Below, piece by piece: positions 44,838-54,110 of a DNA stretch of 64,000 nucleotides. A program made the position numbers and the translations under genes. Under the pieces are notes generated by a model that was not told the DNA's origin, searched no databases, and worked only from the letters and a program-made list of their open reading frames with translations. The DNA lies in NCBI GenBank assembly GCA_001603805.1, contig LUZY01000014.1, positions 101,133 to 165,132 on the forward strand, read 5' to 3'. The stretch is from Deferribacterales bacterium Deferri_01. GTDB lineage: Bacteria > Chrysiogenota > Deferribacteres > Deferribacterales > Geovibrionaceae. Positions within the stretch are counted from its first letter, which is position 1. Each line of letters begins with the position of its first letter.

Positions 44838-46661
44838 ATGTGCGGAATTGTAGGATATATAGGAAATTCAAAAGCATCAAACGTCCTTCTTGAAGGTCTT
44901 TCCAAACTCGAATACAGAGGTTATGACTCGGCAGGGCTCTGCCTTCTGGAAAACGGAACAATAGAGATAACACGCAGTGTGGGCAAGCTGGTAAACCTTA
45001 AAGAAGCTGTTAAAAACAGGGATTTTACGGCGACGGTGGGTATAGGACATACCCGCTGGGCAACCCATGGGAAACCTTCTTTTGAAAATGCCCACCCCCA
45101 TAAATCAAAATATATCTCACTGGTACATAACGGTATAATAGAAAACTACCTCGCAATAAAAGAAAAACTCGCATCAAAGGGCTTCACTTTTGCATCTGAA
45201 ACCGATACAGAGGTCATAGCGCATCTTATAGAATCTCTTTATGACGGTGATCTCCTCAAAGCTGTTCAGGCTGCCTTAGCGGAGCTTAAGGGTTCTTATG
45301 CCCTTGGCGTGATCTCAGAAAAAGAACCGGATAAGGTTATCGTTGCAAGAAAAGACAGCCCGCTTGTTCTCGGCGTGGGCAACGGTGAGATGTTCGCTGC
45401 AAGTGATATTCCGGCAGTGTTAAGCCATACCCGCACATTTGTGTTTCTGGATGACGGCGATATAGCTGTCATAACCAAAAACGGCTACAAAATTTACGAT
45501 GCCGAAGGCTGCGCAGTGGACAGAGAGACTAAAAATATAGACTGGAATCCTGTCATGGCGGAGAAAGCAGGGTATCGCCATTTTATGCAGAAGGAAATAA
45601 ACGAACAGCCCAGAGCGCTTATCGACACTATCAGAGGGAAATACAGCCTTGAATCAGGAGATGTGTTTTTTGATCTCTCAAAAGATCTGGAAAAATCCCT
45701 GAAAGATATAGACAGAATAGTAATAGTCGCCTGCGGAACAAGCTGGCATGCGGGGCTTGTGGGCAAGTTTTACATAGAAAAATTCGCCCGTATTCCCGTT
45801 GAGGTGGATATCGCTTCGGAATACCGCTACAGGGATCTCATCGCTGATGAAAAGCTGCTTTTTGTTGCCATAAGCCAGTCGGGCGAAACTGCGGACACCC
45901 TCTCCGCCCTGCGTATGGTCAAAAAAATGGGCGCAAAGGTCATTTCCATATGCAATGTTGTGGGTTCATCCATAGCAAGAGAATCCCACAGTGTTATATA
46001 CACACACGCCGGACCTGAAATAGGCGTTGCATCCACAAAAGCGTTTACCACACAGGTGGCGAGCCTCTTTCTTTTTGCAATGTATCTTGCCAGACAGAAC
46101 GGTAAAGTGAGCGCAGGCCGATGCAGAGAATACCTCAAGGAACTTGTGGGCATTCCTGATAAACTTGAGCATGTTCTCAAACAGGATGACCGCATAGAGG
46201 AACTCGCCAAAAAATACAAGGATGTATCGGACTTTCTTTATCTGGGCAGAAATGTAAACTACCCCATAGCTCTGGAAGGAGCATTGAAGCTTAAAGAGAT
46301 TTCATATATTCATGCTGAAGGATACCCCGCAGGGGAGATGAAGCATGGCCCTATAGCACTCATAGACAGCGAGCTTCCGGTGTTTGTGATAGCAGTGAAG
46401 GGGTCGGTTTATGATAAAACCGCTTCTAATATAGAGGAAGTTAAAGCCAGAGACGGCATAGTGATAGCCATTGTCACCGAAGGTGATACCGAGCTTGCAG
46501 GCAAGGCGGATCATATAATAGAAGTTCCTGATGTGTCTGAAGAGCTTTCCGTCTTTCTCACAGTTACGGCAACTCAGATATTCGCCTACCACTGCGCTAA
46601 CCTTCTGGGACTTGATGTTGACCAGCCCCGAAATCTGGCTAAATCTGTCACGGTGGAATAA
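44838..46661 (+). CDS. glmS: Glutamine-fructose-6-phosphate aminotransferase
   Basis: An enzyme of 607 residues making glucosamine-6-phosphate. Cys2 of MCGIVGYIG is the N-terminal glutaminase nucleophile; HTRWATHG and DTEVIAHL follow. Two SIS domains (IVACGTSWHAGL and FLYLGRNVNYPIALEGALKLKEISYIHAE, in parts) bind the sugar phosphate; the C-terminus ends in KSVTVE. The start is fixed by Cys2; the open frame upstream covers the repeat element. No glmS ribozyme was recognised. Confidence 0.97.
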   Translation: MCGIVGYIGNSKASNVLLEGLSKLEYRGYDSAGLCLLENGTIEITRSVGKLVNLKEAVKNRDFTATVGIGHTRWATHGKPSFENAHPHKSKYISLVHNGIIENYLAIKEKLASKGFTFASETDTEVIAHLIESLYDGDLLKAVQAALAELKGSYALGVISEKEPDKVIVARKDSPLVLGVGNGEMFAASDIPAVLSHTRTFVFLDDGDIAVITKNGYKIYDAEGCAVDRETKNIDWNPVMAEKAGYRHFMQKEINEQPRALIDTIRGKYSLESGDVFFDLSKDLEKSLKDIDRIVIVACGTSWHAGLVGKFYIEKFARIPVEVDIASEYRYRDLIADEKLLFVAISQSGETADTLSALRMVKKMGAKVISICNVVGSSIARESHSVIYTHAGPEIGVASTKAFTTQVASLFLFAMYLARQNGKVSAGRCREYLKELVGIPDKLEHVLKQDDRIEELAKKYKDVSDFLYLGRNVNYPIALEGALKLKEISYIHAEGYPAGEMKHGPIALIDSELPVFVIAVKGSVYDKTASNIEEVKARDGIVIAIVTEGDTELAGKADHIIEVPDVSEELSVFLTVTATQIFAYHCANLLGLDVDQPRNLAKSVTVE

Positions 46662-46666
46662 ATTCT

Positions 46667-46698
46667 AAGCCTCCGCACAAACCTGCGGAGGCTTTTTT
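46667..46698 (+). terminator. Terminator of glmS
   Basis: AAGCCTCCGCA (46667-46677) pairs with TGCGGAGGCTT (46684-46694), loop CAAACC, followed by TTTT. It also serves the convergent lipoprotein gene poorly. Confidence 0.95.
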
Positions 46699-46722
46699 GA
46701 TTAAATATATTTTTTGAAAAGA

Positions 46723-47430
46723 TTAATTTTTTGCTGTAGTTTCTATATCTTCACCATTAAGCTTAATTTTAAGAGCTTTTGCCATTGTCTGTGCAGCGTT
46801 TCCGGCGTCCTGACCATTCTTGTAATCAAGGTTAACAGTCATAATCATTTCTCCGTTCTGGACATTTATGACTCTTGCAGAGGCTGTCTTGATTACAGAG
46901 TTAAGTTTTGCGCCCCCAAACATGCTGTATTTTGTTTTGTTAGTCGTTTGGGCATTAAGGATTACAAGTGCATCTACACCTTGGAGAGAAGAGAGGCTAG
47001 ATGTATTATTTTCTGCAACTCCGGATGCTTCCAGACCCTTTTCAGACATTATCAGGTTGAGTTGGTCTCTTTCCATAACTTTATAACCCAGCGTCATAAG
47101 TTCTGTGGAAAAAGAATCTGAGAAAATTGTCATTGTGTCTTCGTTGCCTGTACCCTGAAAAGCTGCCATAAGAGCTGAAGCTCTCATTGAAGGATCGCTA
47201 CTAGTTTGTTTACGCTCTCTCAGCATAACAGCAACGTATTTAACTTCTGCAAGCTGCTCAGCTGTAATCCCCGGAGCAATATTAGCTTTTACATCAACAT
47301 CTTCAAACTCTATGTTCATGATTGCTGATTGAGTCGCATTAGCTGTGAGACTTGCAACTGTCCCGACACATCCGGATAAAATAAACCCCGATAAAACCGT
47401 AAAGATAACCAGAAAATGACGTATGTGCAT
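46723..47430 (-). CDS. CsgG-like outer-membrane-type lipoprotein
   Basis: A 235-residue lipoprotein: lipobox GFILSGC with Cys21. The segment YKVMERDQLNLIMSEKGLEASGVAE resembles the conserved block of CsgG/CsgG-like proteins (VVERxxLxxILxEQ). Other CsgG features (pore helices) cannot be judged. No curli genes are adjacent, so this is probably one of the many stand-alone CsgG-domain lipoproteins. AAGGAGG precedes the ATG and a good promoter lies upstream. Confidence 0.7.
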   Translation of the reverse strand: MHIRHFLVIFTVLSGFILSGCVGTVASLTANATQSAIMNIEFEDVDVKANIAPGITAEQLAEVKYVAVMLRERKQTSSDPSMRASALMAAFQGTGNEDTMTIFSDSFSTELMTLGYKVMERDQLNLIMSEKGLEASGVAENNTSSLSSLQGVDALVILNAQTTNKTKYSMFGGAKLNSVIKTASARVINVQNGEMIMTVNLDYKNGQDAGNAAQTMAKALKIKLNGEDIETTAKN

Positions 47431-47453
47431 TTTAACCTCCTTAACACTTGAGA

Positions 47454-47483
47454 TTTATAGTTATTATATTGTGTATATGTCAA
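47454..47483 (-). promoter_or_regulatory. Promoter of the CsgG-like lipoprotein gene
   Basis: On the minus strand, TTGACA (47483-47478), an 18-base spacer and TATAAA (47459-47454), 23 bases before the start codon. Confidence 0.55.
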
Positions 47484-47648
47484 TATAAATTATTGTTTTC
47501 TGAAAACAGAATGAACCTTATGTTTACTAATTACTATTGAGAGGTAATGTTATGTTAATAAGTCCTTTGGAGAATAAATGTGCTTTATTCCATTCCGTTT
47601 TCGGTTTATACATGAAGACTCCCTTACATATTTTTCCGGAGAGAAAAG

Positions 47649-48527
47649 ATGGAAGAACTCATTAGAAAAGCGGATGTGCTGATAGAGGCACTGCCCTATA
47701 TTCAGAAATTTTACGGCAAAACTATTGTTATCAAATATGGCGGTCATGCAATGGTGGATGATCAGCTTAAACTCAGCTTTGCCAACGACATAGTGCTTAT
47801 GAAGTATATCGGCATACGCCCTGTGATTGTCCATGGCGGCGGTCCGCAGATAGGCGATATGCTGAAAAAGCTTAATATAAAGACCGAATTTGTTTCCGGA
47901 ATGAGAGTCACCGACGCCGAAACTATGAATGTTGTTGAAATGGTTCTGGCGGGCAAGATTAATAAAGATATCGTAAGAATGATAAATAAAAACGGCGGTG
48001 TTGCCATAGGTCTTTCCGGCAAGGACGGAAACCTTATCCGTGCGGAAAAGCTCCGCCTTGAAGATGACCCCACCTTCATAAGAACACCGGAAATAATAGA
48101 CCTTGGGCATGTCGGAAAGGTTAAGGATGTGAACGTCGGCGTTCTTGAAAGGCTTGCGGACAGCTATATTCCGGTAATTGCCCCTGTGGGTGTGGGCGAT
48201 GATTACGAGGCTTACAACATCAACGCCGACCTTGTCGCAGGCAGTATAGCCGCTGCTCTTAAGGCAGAGAAGCTTGTTTTGCTCACGGATGTACCTTACG
48301 TTATGGACAAGGACAAAAACCGCATCTCAACCATCCACCTTGATGATATTGATAAAATGAAAATAGACGAAGTTGTTACCGGCGGAATGATACCAAAGGT
48401 CGACTGTGCCGCAGAAGCAGTAAGGGGCGGCGTTAAAAAAGCACATATAATAGACGGGCGTGTTCAGCACTCTGTGCTGCTTGAGATGTTTACTACATCA
48501 GGCATCGGCACGCAGATAGTGGAATAA
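47649..48527 (+). CDS. argB: Acetylglutamate kinase
   Basis: Second enzyme of arginine synthesis, 292 residues, phosphorylating N-acetylglutamate. The amino acid kinase fold shows IVIKYGGHAM, VIVHGGGPQIG, and the C-terminal LLTDVPYVMDKDKNRIS and GGMIPKVDCA. The N-terminal helix before the core is the kind found in arginine-inhibited hexameric enzymes, so feedback inhibition is likely. No other arg gene is adjacent. Its TAA overlaps the pcm start (TAATG). Confidence 0.96.
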   Translation: MEELIRKADVLIEALPYIQKFYGKTIVIKYGGHAMVDDQLKLSFANDIVLMKYIGIRPVIVHGGGPQIGDMLKKLNIKTEFVSGMRVTDAETMNVVEMVLAGKINKDIVRMINKNGGVAIGLSGKDGNLIRAEKLRLEDDPTFIRTPEIIDLGHVGKVKDVNVGVLERLADSYIPVIAPVGVGDDYEAYNINADLVAGSIAAALKAEKLVLLTDVPYVMDKDKNRISTIHLDDIDKMKIDEVVTGGMIPKVDCAAEAVRGGVKKAHIIDGRVQHSVLLEMFTTSGIGTQIVE

Positions 48528-49144
48528 TGCACAGAGACCTTATACCCCAGAGCTTCATCACGGACATTGTCGCTCCTGCCTGCGGAAATGACAGAAAGAT
48601 TCTTGAGGCTTTTCTCAAAACCCCCCGTGCAAAATTTATAGATGAGGCGATGTGCCGCCGTCCATATGCGGATGATGCTCTGCCCATCGGCTTCGGACAG
48701 ACAATTTCTAAACCATCAACTGTGGCGCTGATGACCAGAGCCTTGCAGCTTGAGCCTAACCATCGAGTGCTTGAAATAGGCAGCGGTTCAGGTTTTCAGG
48801 CTGCGATACTCAGCAGGCTTTGTGCAAGAGTGTACACAGTGGAGAGAATACCTGAGCTTTACCGCAGAGCCATGGGTATTATTCACAAAATGCGTATTTA
48901 TAATATTAAGTTTAAGCTAGATGACGGAAATCTTGGCTGGGCGGAAAATGGTCCTTATGACAGGATAATAGCTACGGCAGAAGCAAAAAATCTTCCGCAG
49001 GAGCTTATAGCCCAGCTTGCAGAAGGCGGCATAATGCTTATCCCTCTTGACGGCTCAATTATTGAGGTTGTTAAAGAAAATGACGAGATACGACAGCGCA
49101 AAATTGCTGACTGTAGCTTTGTTGATTTTGTTTGCGGAAAATAG
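48527..49144 (+). CDS. pcm: Protein-L-isoaspartate O-methyltransferase
   Basis: A protein of 205 residues that methylates damaged isoaspartyl residues with SAM. Motifs: RRPYADDALPIGFGQTIS, the family's substrate loop, and SAM-binding VLEIGSGSGFQAAILS. Overlaps argB by one base. In many bacteria pcm lies near rpoS; here the RpoS-like gene follows 341 bases later, a similar neighbourhood. Confidence 0.92.
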   Translation: MHRDLIPQSFITDIVAPACGNDRKILEAFLKTPRAKFIDEAMCRRPYADDALPIGFGQTISKPSTVALMTRALQLEPNHRVLEIGSGSGFQAAILSRLCARVYTVERIPELYRRAMGIIHKMRIYNIKFKLDDGNLGWAENGPYDRIIATAEAKNLPQELIAQLAEGGIMLIPLDGSIIEVVKENDEIRQRKIADCSFVDFVCGK

Positions 49145-49485
49145 AACATTATTTTTCTTTAGACAGCAGAGGTTTTTGTAGTTTGCGTTTAATATGTTTT
49201 AATTTCTTTTGTGTATCAAACCCATGTCTGATCTTTGTTAAATCGGATCAAATCTATCTTTATGGTAATTTTCCCCTTCCCATTTCAATAGAACTGCGTT
49301 AAATTATTACTTGTCAAGCGAAGTTAGGTTGAAATTTTCAGAATTTCTGCTAGTACTTTGCCTGAGTCTATCGGCAGTGTTTGTCACGTTCTGTGTATTA
49401 AAAATAGTGTGCGATCTCACTATTGTAACGGTTCGCGACTGAACAGTATTGATCATGTTTTTATTTTATTTTTTATGGAGCGATT
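49145..49485. other. Long leader region before the RpoS-like gene
   Basis: No gene seen. Holds short inverted repeats (GAAATT...AATTTC near 49331-49346; CTTGTCAAG near 49311-49319) and several weak promoter-like boxes, none convincing. A long untranslated leader would fit post-transcriptional control known for rpoS in other bacteria, but no structure was proven. Confidence 0.5.
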
Positions 49486-50448
49486 ATGATCAACGATGAT
49501 TTACTGCAGAAGAGTATGCCTGAAATTGACGAAGCTGATGTCGAAATCGACATTGAAGAAGAACAGCTTCAGGTGGAAGTCGAGGTTGAGGACATAAAGC
49601 CCGACTATAATTCTGAAGATTTAGAAGTTTTCAAAATATATCTTAACGAAATTTCACGTTATCCTGTCCTGACGAGAGAAGAGGAAGTCGATCTCGCAAA
49701 AGGGATAGAACAGTCCGACAGGGCGGCTAAGGAAATGATGATAAAGTGCAATCTGCGCCTTGTTGTTTCCATAGCAAAAAAGTACATCAACAGAGGCATG
49801 ACTCTTGTTGACCTTGTTGAAGAAGGGAATATCGGACTTCTTAAAGCAGTGGAAAAGTTCGACTATACCAAAGGGTTTAAGTTCAGCACATACGCAACAT
49901 GGTGGATACGGCAGGCTATTGAGCGTGCCATAATCAACCAGTGCCGCATGGTGAGAATACCTGTTCATATGTCTGAAAATATCAGTAAGGTGCTGAAAGT
50001 TCAGGCTGATTTGCAGCAGAAATTCGGGCGTGAGCCTTCTATCCTTGAAATATCCACAGCGGCAAAGATGCCTCTTTCCGCACTTAAAAAAGTTTTTGAC
50101 GCCATCAAACAGGACACTTCCCTTGATATGCCTGTGGGCGGCGATGAAAGCAGCACTCTGCATGAGTTTATAGCTGACGATGAAAAATATCTCGACCCTT
50201 ATATGAAAATAGAGTCTGAAAGTAAGAAGGACACTATCTTCAAATGGCTCACTTTTTTGAGTGACAACGAGAGAGAGATAATAATACGCCGCTACGGGCT
50301 CAGTGGTAACGATCCCGAAACTCTTGAGGCCATAGGCGGAGACTTGGGCATAACCCGTGAAAGGGTACGCCAGATAGAGAAAAGAGTTCTCAGCAAATTA
50401 AGAAACTTGCTTAAAACAAAGAATATATCATTGGAGGAACTGCTTTAA
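49486..50448 (+). CDS. rpoS: RpoS-like group 2 sigma factor
   Basis: A sigma-70 family factor of 320 residues. An acidic N-terminus (about 1-40) replaces region 1.1. Region 1.2/2 has [22 protein letters not shown] and the -10-binding block [19 protein letters not shown]; region 4 has [18 protein letters not shown] for -35 contact. Length and the complete regions 2-4 fit RpoS-like stationary-phase sigma factors; other group 2 sigmas are possible. Overlaps the next gene by one base (TAATG). Confidence 0.85.
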   Translation: MINDDLLQKSMPEIDEADVEIDIEEEQLQVEVEVEDIKPDYNSEDLEVFKIYLNEISRYPVLTREEEVDLAKGIEQSDRAAKEMMIKCNLRLVVSIAKKYINRGMTLVDLVEEGNIGLLKAVEKFDYTKGFKFSTYATWWIRQAIERAIINQCRMVRIPVHMSENISKVLKVQADLQQKFGREPSILEISTAAKMPLSALKKVFDAIKQDTSLDMPVGGDESSTLHEFIADDEKYLDPYMKIESESKKDTIFKWLTFLSDNEREIIIRRYGLSGNDPETLEAIGGDLGITRERVRQIEKRVLSKLRNLLKTKNISLEELL

Positions 50449-51620
50449 TGACATTTACGCCCGAAGAACTTGCTCACAGGCTGGAAAAATTCAAAACTAA
50501 CCTCACTAAGCAGGATGCGGGCTGGGAAAAAGCAGTCCTCATGGACAGATTGAACAATTACTATTTTACAGGAACTTTGCAGAACGGCGTGCTTGTCATC
50601 CCCCGTGAGGGCACGGCCGTTTTTTATGTCCGCCGCAGTTTTGAAAGAGCGGTGGAGGAATCAGCATTTCCTGAAATAACTCCTTTCAAAAGCTTCAGGG
50701 AACTTAAGCTCAAAGGCGGCGGAACACTTTACTGCGATATGGAAAAGATTCCCCTTGCCCACTTTGAGCGTTTCACAAAATATTTCACATTTGATGCAGT
50801 TAAGCCTGCTGACGCTGCCATTGCAAAAACCATGGCAGTTAAGTCGGAGGCGGAGCTTAAACTCATGGAAACGTGTGGGGAGATCCACCGGAGTGTTCTT
50901 GAGGAGTTTATTCCTTCTGTATTGAAAGAGGGAATGAGCGAGGTTGAACTCGGAGCCCTTGTTCAGGGAGAAATGCTCCGCAGAGGGCACCATGCTGTTA
51001 CAAGAACGGGAGGCTTCGGAACTGAGCTGCATCTTGGGCTTTTCTGCTTCGGCGAAAGCGCTCTCTATTTCAACACATTCGACGGGCCGGGCGGAGTAAG
51101 GGGTCTACATCCTGCTGTTCCGATGTTCGGCAATCACCATATAAAACTTAAAAAACATTCTCCGGTTTTCGTGGATATTGGCTGTAATGTCGGAGGGTAT
51201 CACACGGATAAAACCTGCATTTATTCAGTGGGCAGGCTGCCTGAAAAAGCTCTTGAATTTCACCGAATCTGCGTGGATATGCAGAATAAAGCGGCTGCAA
51301 TGCTTAAACCCGGTGCTACACCCGCAGAGATATTCAGGAAACACACCGAAGGTGTCAGCGAAGAATTTCTCATGGAATACAACGGCTTCGGCAATGGAAA
51401 GGTCAAGTTCCTCGGTCACGGAATCGGTCTGCACATAGACCAGTATCCTGTTATAGCCGAAGGCTTTGAGGAGCCCCTTGAAGAAAACATGGTCCTGGCT
51501 GTTGAGCCTAAAAGGGGAATCGAGGGTCTTGGAATGGTGGGTGTTGAAAACACATTCGTTGTCTCTCCTGAAGGCGGAAGGAGCATAACAGGTCACGGCT
51601 TTAACGTTATAGAGGTTTAG
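50448..51620 (+). CDS. M24-family metallopeptidase (Xaa-Pro aminopeptidase-like)
   Basis: A 390-residue protein with an N-terminal creatinase-like domain and a C-terminal pita-bread domain. Metal ligands visible: two Asp in VFVDIGCNVGGYHTDKT, His in LGHGIGLHIDQYP, and two Glu in AVEPKRG and GVENTFVV. It would remove N-terminal residues before proline; relatives have other activities. Translationally coupled to the sigma factor gene. The 3' end overlaps the convergent radical SAM gene by 4 bases. Confidence 0.88.
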   Translation: MTFTPEELAHRLEKFKTNLTKQDAGWEKAVLMDRLNNYYFTGTLQNGVLVIPREGTAVFYVRRSFERAVEESAFPEITPFKSFRELKLKGGGTLYCDMEKIPLAHFERFTKYFTFDAVKPADAAIAKTMAVKSEAELKLMETCGEIHRSVLEEFIPSVLKEGMSEVELGALVQGEMLRRGHHAVTRTGGFGTELHLGLFCFGESALYFNTFDGPGGVRGLHPAVPMFGNHHIKLKKHSPVFVDIGCNVGGYHTDKTCIYSVGRLPEKALEFHRICVDMQNKAAAMLKPGATPAEIFRKHTEGVSEEFLMEYNGFGNGKVKFLGHGIGLHIDQYPVIAEGFEEPLEENMVLAVEPKRGIEGLGMVGVENTFVVSPEGGRSITGHGFNVIEV

Positions 51621-52558
51621 CGGCGCCCGAAGTAGAACTTCTGCCCCTTAAAAATTTTTTCCTCTATCAGTCCGTCCTTGACCATGCTGTCTGTTACTGC
51701 TGCGGTTTTAGCTTCATCAGAGCCGAATACGGCGCAGATATCATTTACCGTGCAGGGGCGCATTCTCAGCAGGGCAGAAACTCTTTCGGGAAGGTTTTCG
51801 TCTGTTGTTCCGCCGAGAGATTTAACAAAATTGCCCACAGGTTCCACATTTATTCCGAACGATTTGAAATAAAGGAATGCATCAATAAGTTCTTCCTCGT
51901 TCAGCCCTTTTGTGCCTGAGTATGCTGGCGGACGGAACACTGTGTTCACCTGAACCATATCGTATCTGCATCTCTTTATTACATCGGCAATTGCGGACAT
52001 TTCCTCTTTTGAATCATTTATATCTTTTACCAAAAGCACTTCGAGATAAATCTTTCCCGTGAAGATGTGCGTAAACTCTGCCAGAGCTTTATTAATCTCA
52101 ACTATGTCAAGCTCAGGGGCAGGAAGGTTTACAGCCTGAAATGCGCCGTCTGTTGCCGCATCAAGGCTGGGGACAACTATATCAAAAAGCATCAGTGCGT
52201 TCTGCACTTCCTTGTTTGTCAGGGTGGTGCTGTTGGTAAGAATCGCAATCGGGTGGGATGAAACCTCTTTTATTCTCCGTGCTATTTCCGCAAGATTCCT
52301 GTTGAGAGTCGGCTCACCTGAGCCGGTTATGGTGACTACATCTATATTATCTTTAACTTTTTCGTACTCTCTGCTGAATTCATCTATTATATCGTCAGTG
52401 CTGAACCAGCTTTCACGGGCGCATGTAAGTTCTGTTGTTTTGCCGACTTCGCAGTAAACACAGTCCAGAGTGCATATTTTAGAGGGGATAATATCCACCC
52501 CCAGTGAGCGTCCGAGTCTTCTTGAGGGTACAGGTCCGAAAATATATTTGTTTGTCAT
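51617..52558 (-). CDS. Radical SAM protein (COG0731-like) with C-terminal winged-helix region
   Basis: A 313-residue radical SAM protein. Start block YIFGPVPSRRLGRSLGVD is characteristic of the COG0731 group, followed by cluster motif Cys29, Cys33, Cys36 (CTLDCVYC) and TGSGEPTLN. The last 80 residues look like a small winged-helix domain (VNDICAVFGSDEAKTAAVTDSMVKDG, in parts). The substrate is unknown; relatives include tRNA-modifying TYW1-type enzymes. ATG 52558 with GGAGAA upstream is preferred over the longer frame. Confidence 0.85.
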   Translation of the reverse strand: MTNKYIFGPVPSRRLGRSLGVDIIPSKICTLDCVYCEVGKTTELTCARESWFSTDDIIDEFSREYEKVKDNIDVVTITGSGEPTLNRNLAEIARRIKEVSSHPIAILTNSTTLTNKEVQNALMLFDIVVPSLDAATDGAFQAVNLPAPELDIVEINKALAEFTHIFTGKIYLEVLLVKDINDSKEEMSAIADVIKRCRYDMVQVNTVFRPPAYSGTKGLNEEELIDAFLYFKSFGINVEPVGNFVKSLGGTTDENLPERVSALLRMRPCTVNDICAVFGSDEAKTAAVTDSMVKDGLIEEKIFKGQKFYFGRR

Positions 52559-52579
52559 TATGTTTCTCCGCAAAAGATT

Positions 52580-52607
52580 AGTATAATCCAAAAGATAATA
52601 ATTTCAA
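52580..52607 (-). promoter_or_regulatory. Candidate promoter of the COG0731-like gene
   Basis: On the minus strand, TTGAAA (52607-52602), a 16-base spacer and TATACT (52585-52580), 21 bases before the start codon. Confidence 0.5.
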
Positions 52608-52999
52608 ATAAGAACAATCCTCAACTCCCATCCCTAAAGGGTTTATGAACATAAGTCACTTTAGTAGCATGGTTTCAGTTTTTCGTAACACAGTAAACCG
52701 CTCATATAAAGTAAATTCATAACACTGTTGTCATTGATCTTATGAGTATATGGTGATAATCTTTAGATGAGAAAAGCAATGCAAATGCTCTTTGTTAAGT
52801 GTTTATGTGTAAAAAGTTTCAAGCGGGTGTTCGGGTTGTAACAGTCCGTTTTTGTGCGTTGCCGGCAGGCTATGTCAGTTTTCTTTTTATGTATAAAAAA
52901 ATGTTCTATGTTAACAGCATAGGGCTAGTAATATCAAAATATGTAGGTTTAATAGTTTTTACAGGATAACCCGTTTATCGTAAAATGGAGGTACTGTTC
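52608..52999. other. Non-coding region upstream of the hydrogenase operon
   Basis: About 390 bases without a supportable gene. Contains an inverted repeat CTATG-7-CATAG (52906-52922) and AT-rich stretches near 52883-52902. No clear sigma54 or FNR site was found. The hydrogenase ribosome-binding site GGAGGT lies at 52987-52992. Confidence 0.5.
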
Positions 53000-54097
53000 A
53001 TGGGACTGCGTGAGAAACTGGAACTGCTGGGTGTCAGCAGAAGAGACTTTCTGAAATTCTGTACAGCCGTGAGCGCAACGCTGGCTCTGCCGCCGGCTCT
53101 CGCTCCCAAAGTTGCAGAGGCGCTGGAGGATGACAATCGTCCGGCTGTGATCTGGCTTGAATTCCAGAGCTGCTCCGGCGACTCTGAATCTCTTCTCCGT
53201 TCGGGACGCCCCAAGGCGGCGGATCTTGTGCTTGACGTAATCTCCCTTGATTATGCCGAAGTGCTTATGGCTGCTGCAGGGCATCAGGCTGAACAGGCGA
53301 AACATGATTCAATGGAAAAAAATAAAGGCAAATATGTTCTCATAGTTGAAGGTTCAATACCTGTTGATGATGACGGCGTATATTGCTGTATCGCAGGGGA
53401 CACGGCGGAAAACCAGCTTAAAAAAGCAGCGGCGGGTGCCGCAATGGTTATCGCAGTGGGCAACTGCGCAAGCTTCGGCGGAATTCCTGCTGCGTATCCT
53501 AACCCCACTGGGGCGAAGGGCGTTGCCGACTTAGTGAAAGGGGTTCCTGTGGTTAATCTCCCCGGCTGTCCCATGAACTGTGACAATCTTACCGCTCTCA
53601 TCGTACATTATCTCATATTCGGAACACTTCCCGCTCTTGATAATCAGCTTCGTCCCAAATTTGCCCATGGCAAACGCATTCATGACAACTGCGAAAGAAG
53701 AGGTCATTTTGACGCAGGTCAGTATGTGGAAAAATGGGGAGACGAAGGTCACAGACAGGGCTGGTGTCTGTATAAAATGGGCTGTAAAGGTCCGCAGACA
53801 TGGCATAACTGCCCCACTATACGCTGGAATGATGGTGTTAGCTGGCCTGTTATGGCTGGTCACGGCTGTGTGGGCTGTTCAGAGCCCGGCTTCATAGACA
53901 CTATGAGCCCGTTCTACAGAAGGCTGCCGGAAGTACCGGGCTTCGGCGTGGAATCCAGCGCAACAAGTGTCGGTCTCAAGCTTGTGGGTGTGGCTACGGC
54001 ATTCTTCGCCGTTCACGGCGTGGTGAGCATTATACGCAACCGCGGAACAGTGAAGCGTGTGGAAGAAGAGTACTACGAAAAAGACGAGAAGAAGTAG
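53000..54097 (+). CDS. hyaA: Group 1 [NiFe] hydrogenase small subunit, Tat-exported and membrane-anchored
   Basis: The electron-transfer subunit of an uptake hydrogenase, 365 residues. Twin-arginine signal SRRDFLKFC at the N-terminus. Proximal-cluster ligands: Cys58, then SGDSES where the family normally has CxxC, so Asp61 replaces a Cys; GNCASFGG and PGCPMNC supply the others. Distal and medial cluster motifs are intact (IHDNCERRGHF, GWCLYKMGCKGP, NCPTIRWN, GHGCVGCSEPGF). A C-terminal helix (SVGLKLVGVATAFFAVHGVV) anchors it on the periplasmic face. GGAGGT seven bases before ATG 53000 supports this start over 52985. No cytochrome b gene follows in the operon, so the quinone link is not visible here. 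Confidence 0.92.
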   Translation: MGLREKLELLGVSRRDFLKFCTAVSATLALPPALAPKVAEALEDDNRPAVIWLEFQSCSGDSESLLRSGRPKAADLVLDVISLDYAEVLMAAAGHQAEQAKHDSMEKNKGKYVLIVEGSIPVDDDGVYCCIAGDTAENQLKKAAAGAAMVIAVGNCASFGGIPAAYPNPTGAKGVADLVKGVPVVNLPGCPMNCDNLTALIVHYLIFGTLPALDNQLRPKFAHGKRIHDNCERRGHFDAGQYVEKWGDEGHRQGWCLYKMGCKGPQTWHNCPTIRWNDGVSWPVMAGHGCVGCSEPGFIDTMSPFYRRLPEVPGFGVESSATSVGLKLVGVATAFFAVHGVVSIIRNRGTVKRVEEEYYEKDEKK

Positions 54098-54110
54098 GCG
54101 AGGTGTTTAG

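Noticed and set aside
47552..47665. A 37-codon frame with GAGGT upstream overlapping the argB start
   Set aside because: It looks at first like an arginine leader peptide, but it has no run of Arg codons and no attenuator hairpins. Probably chance.
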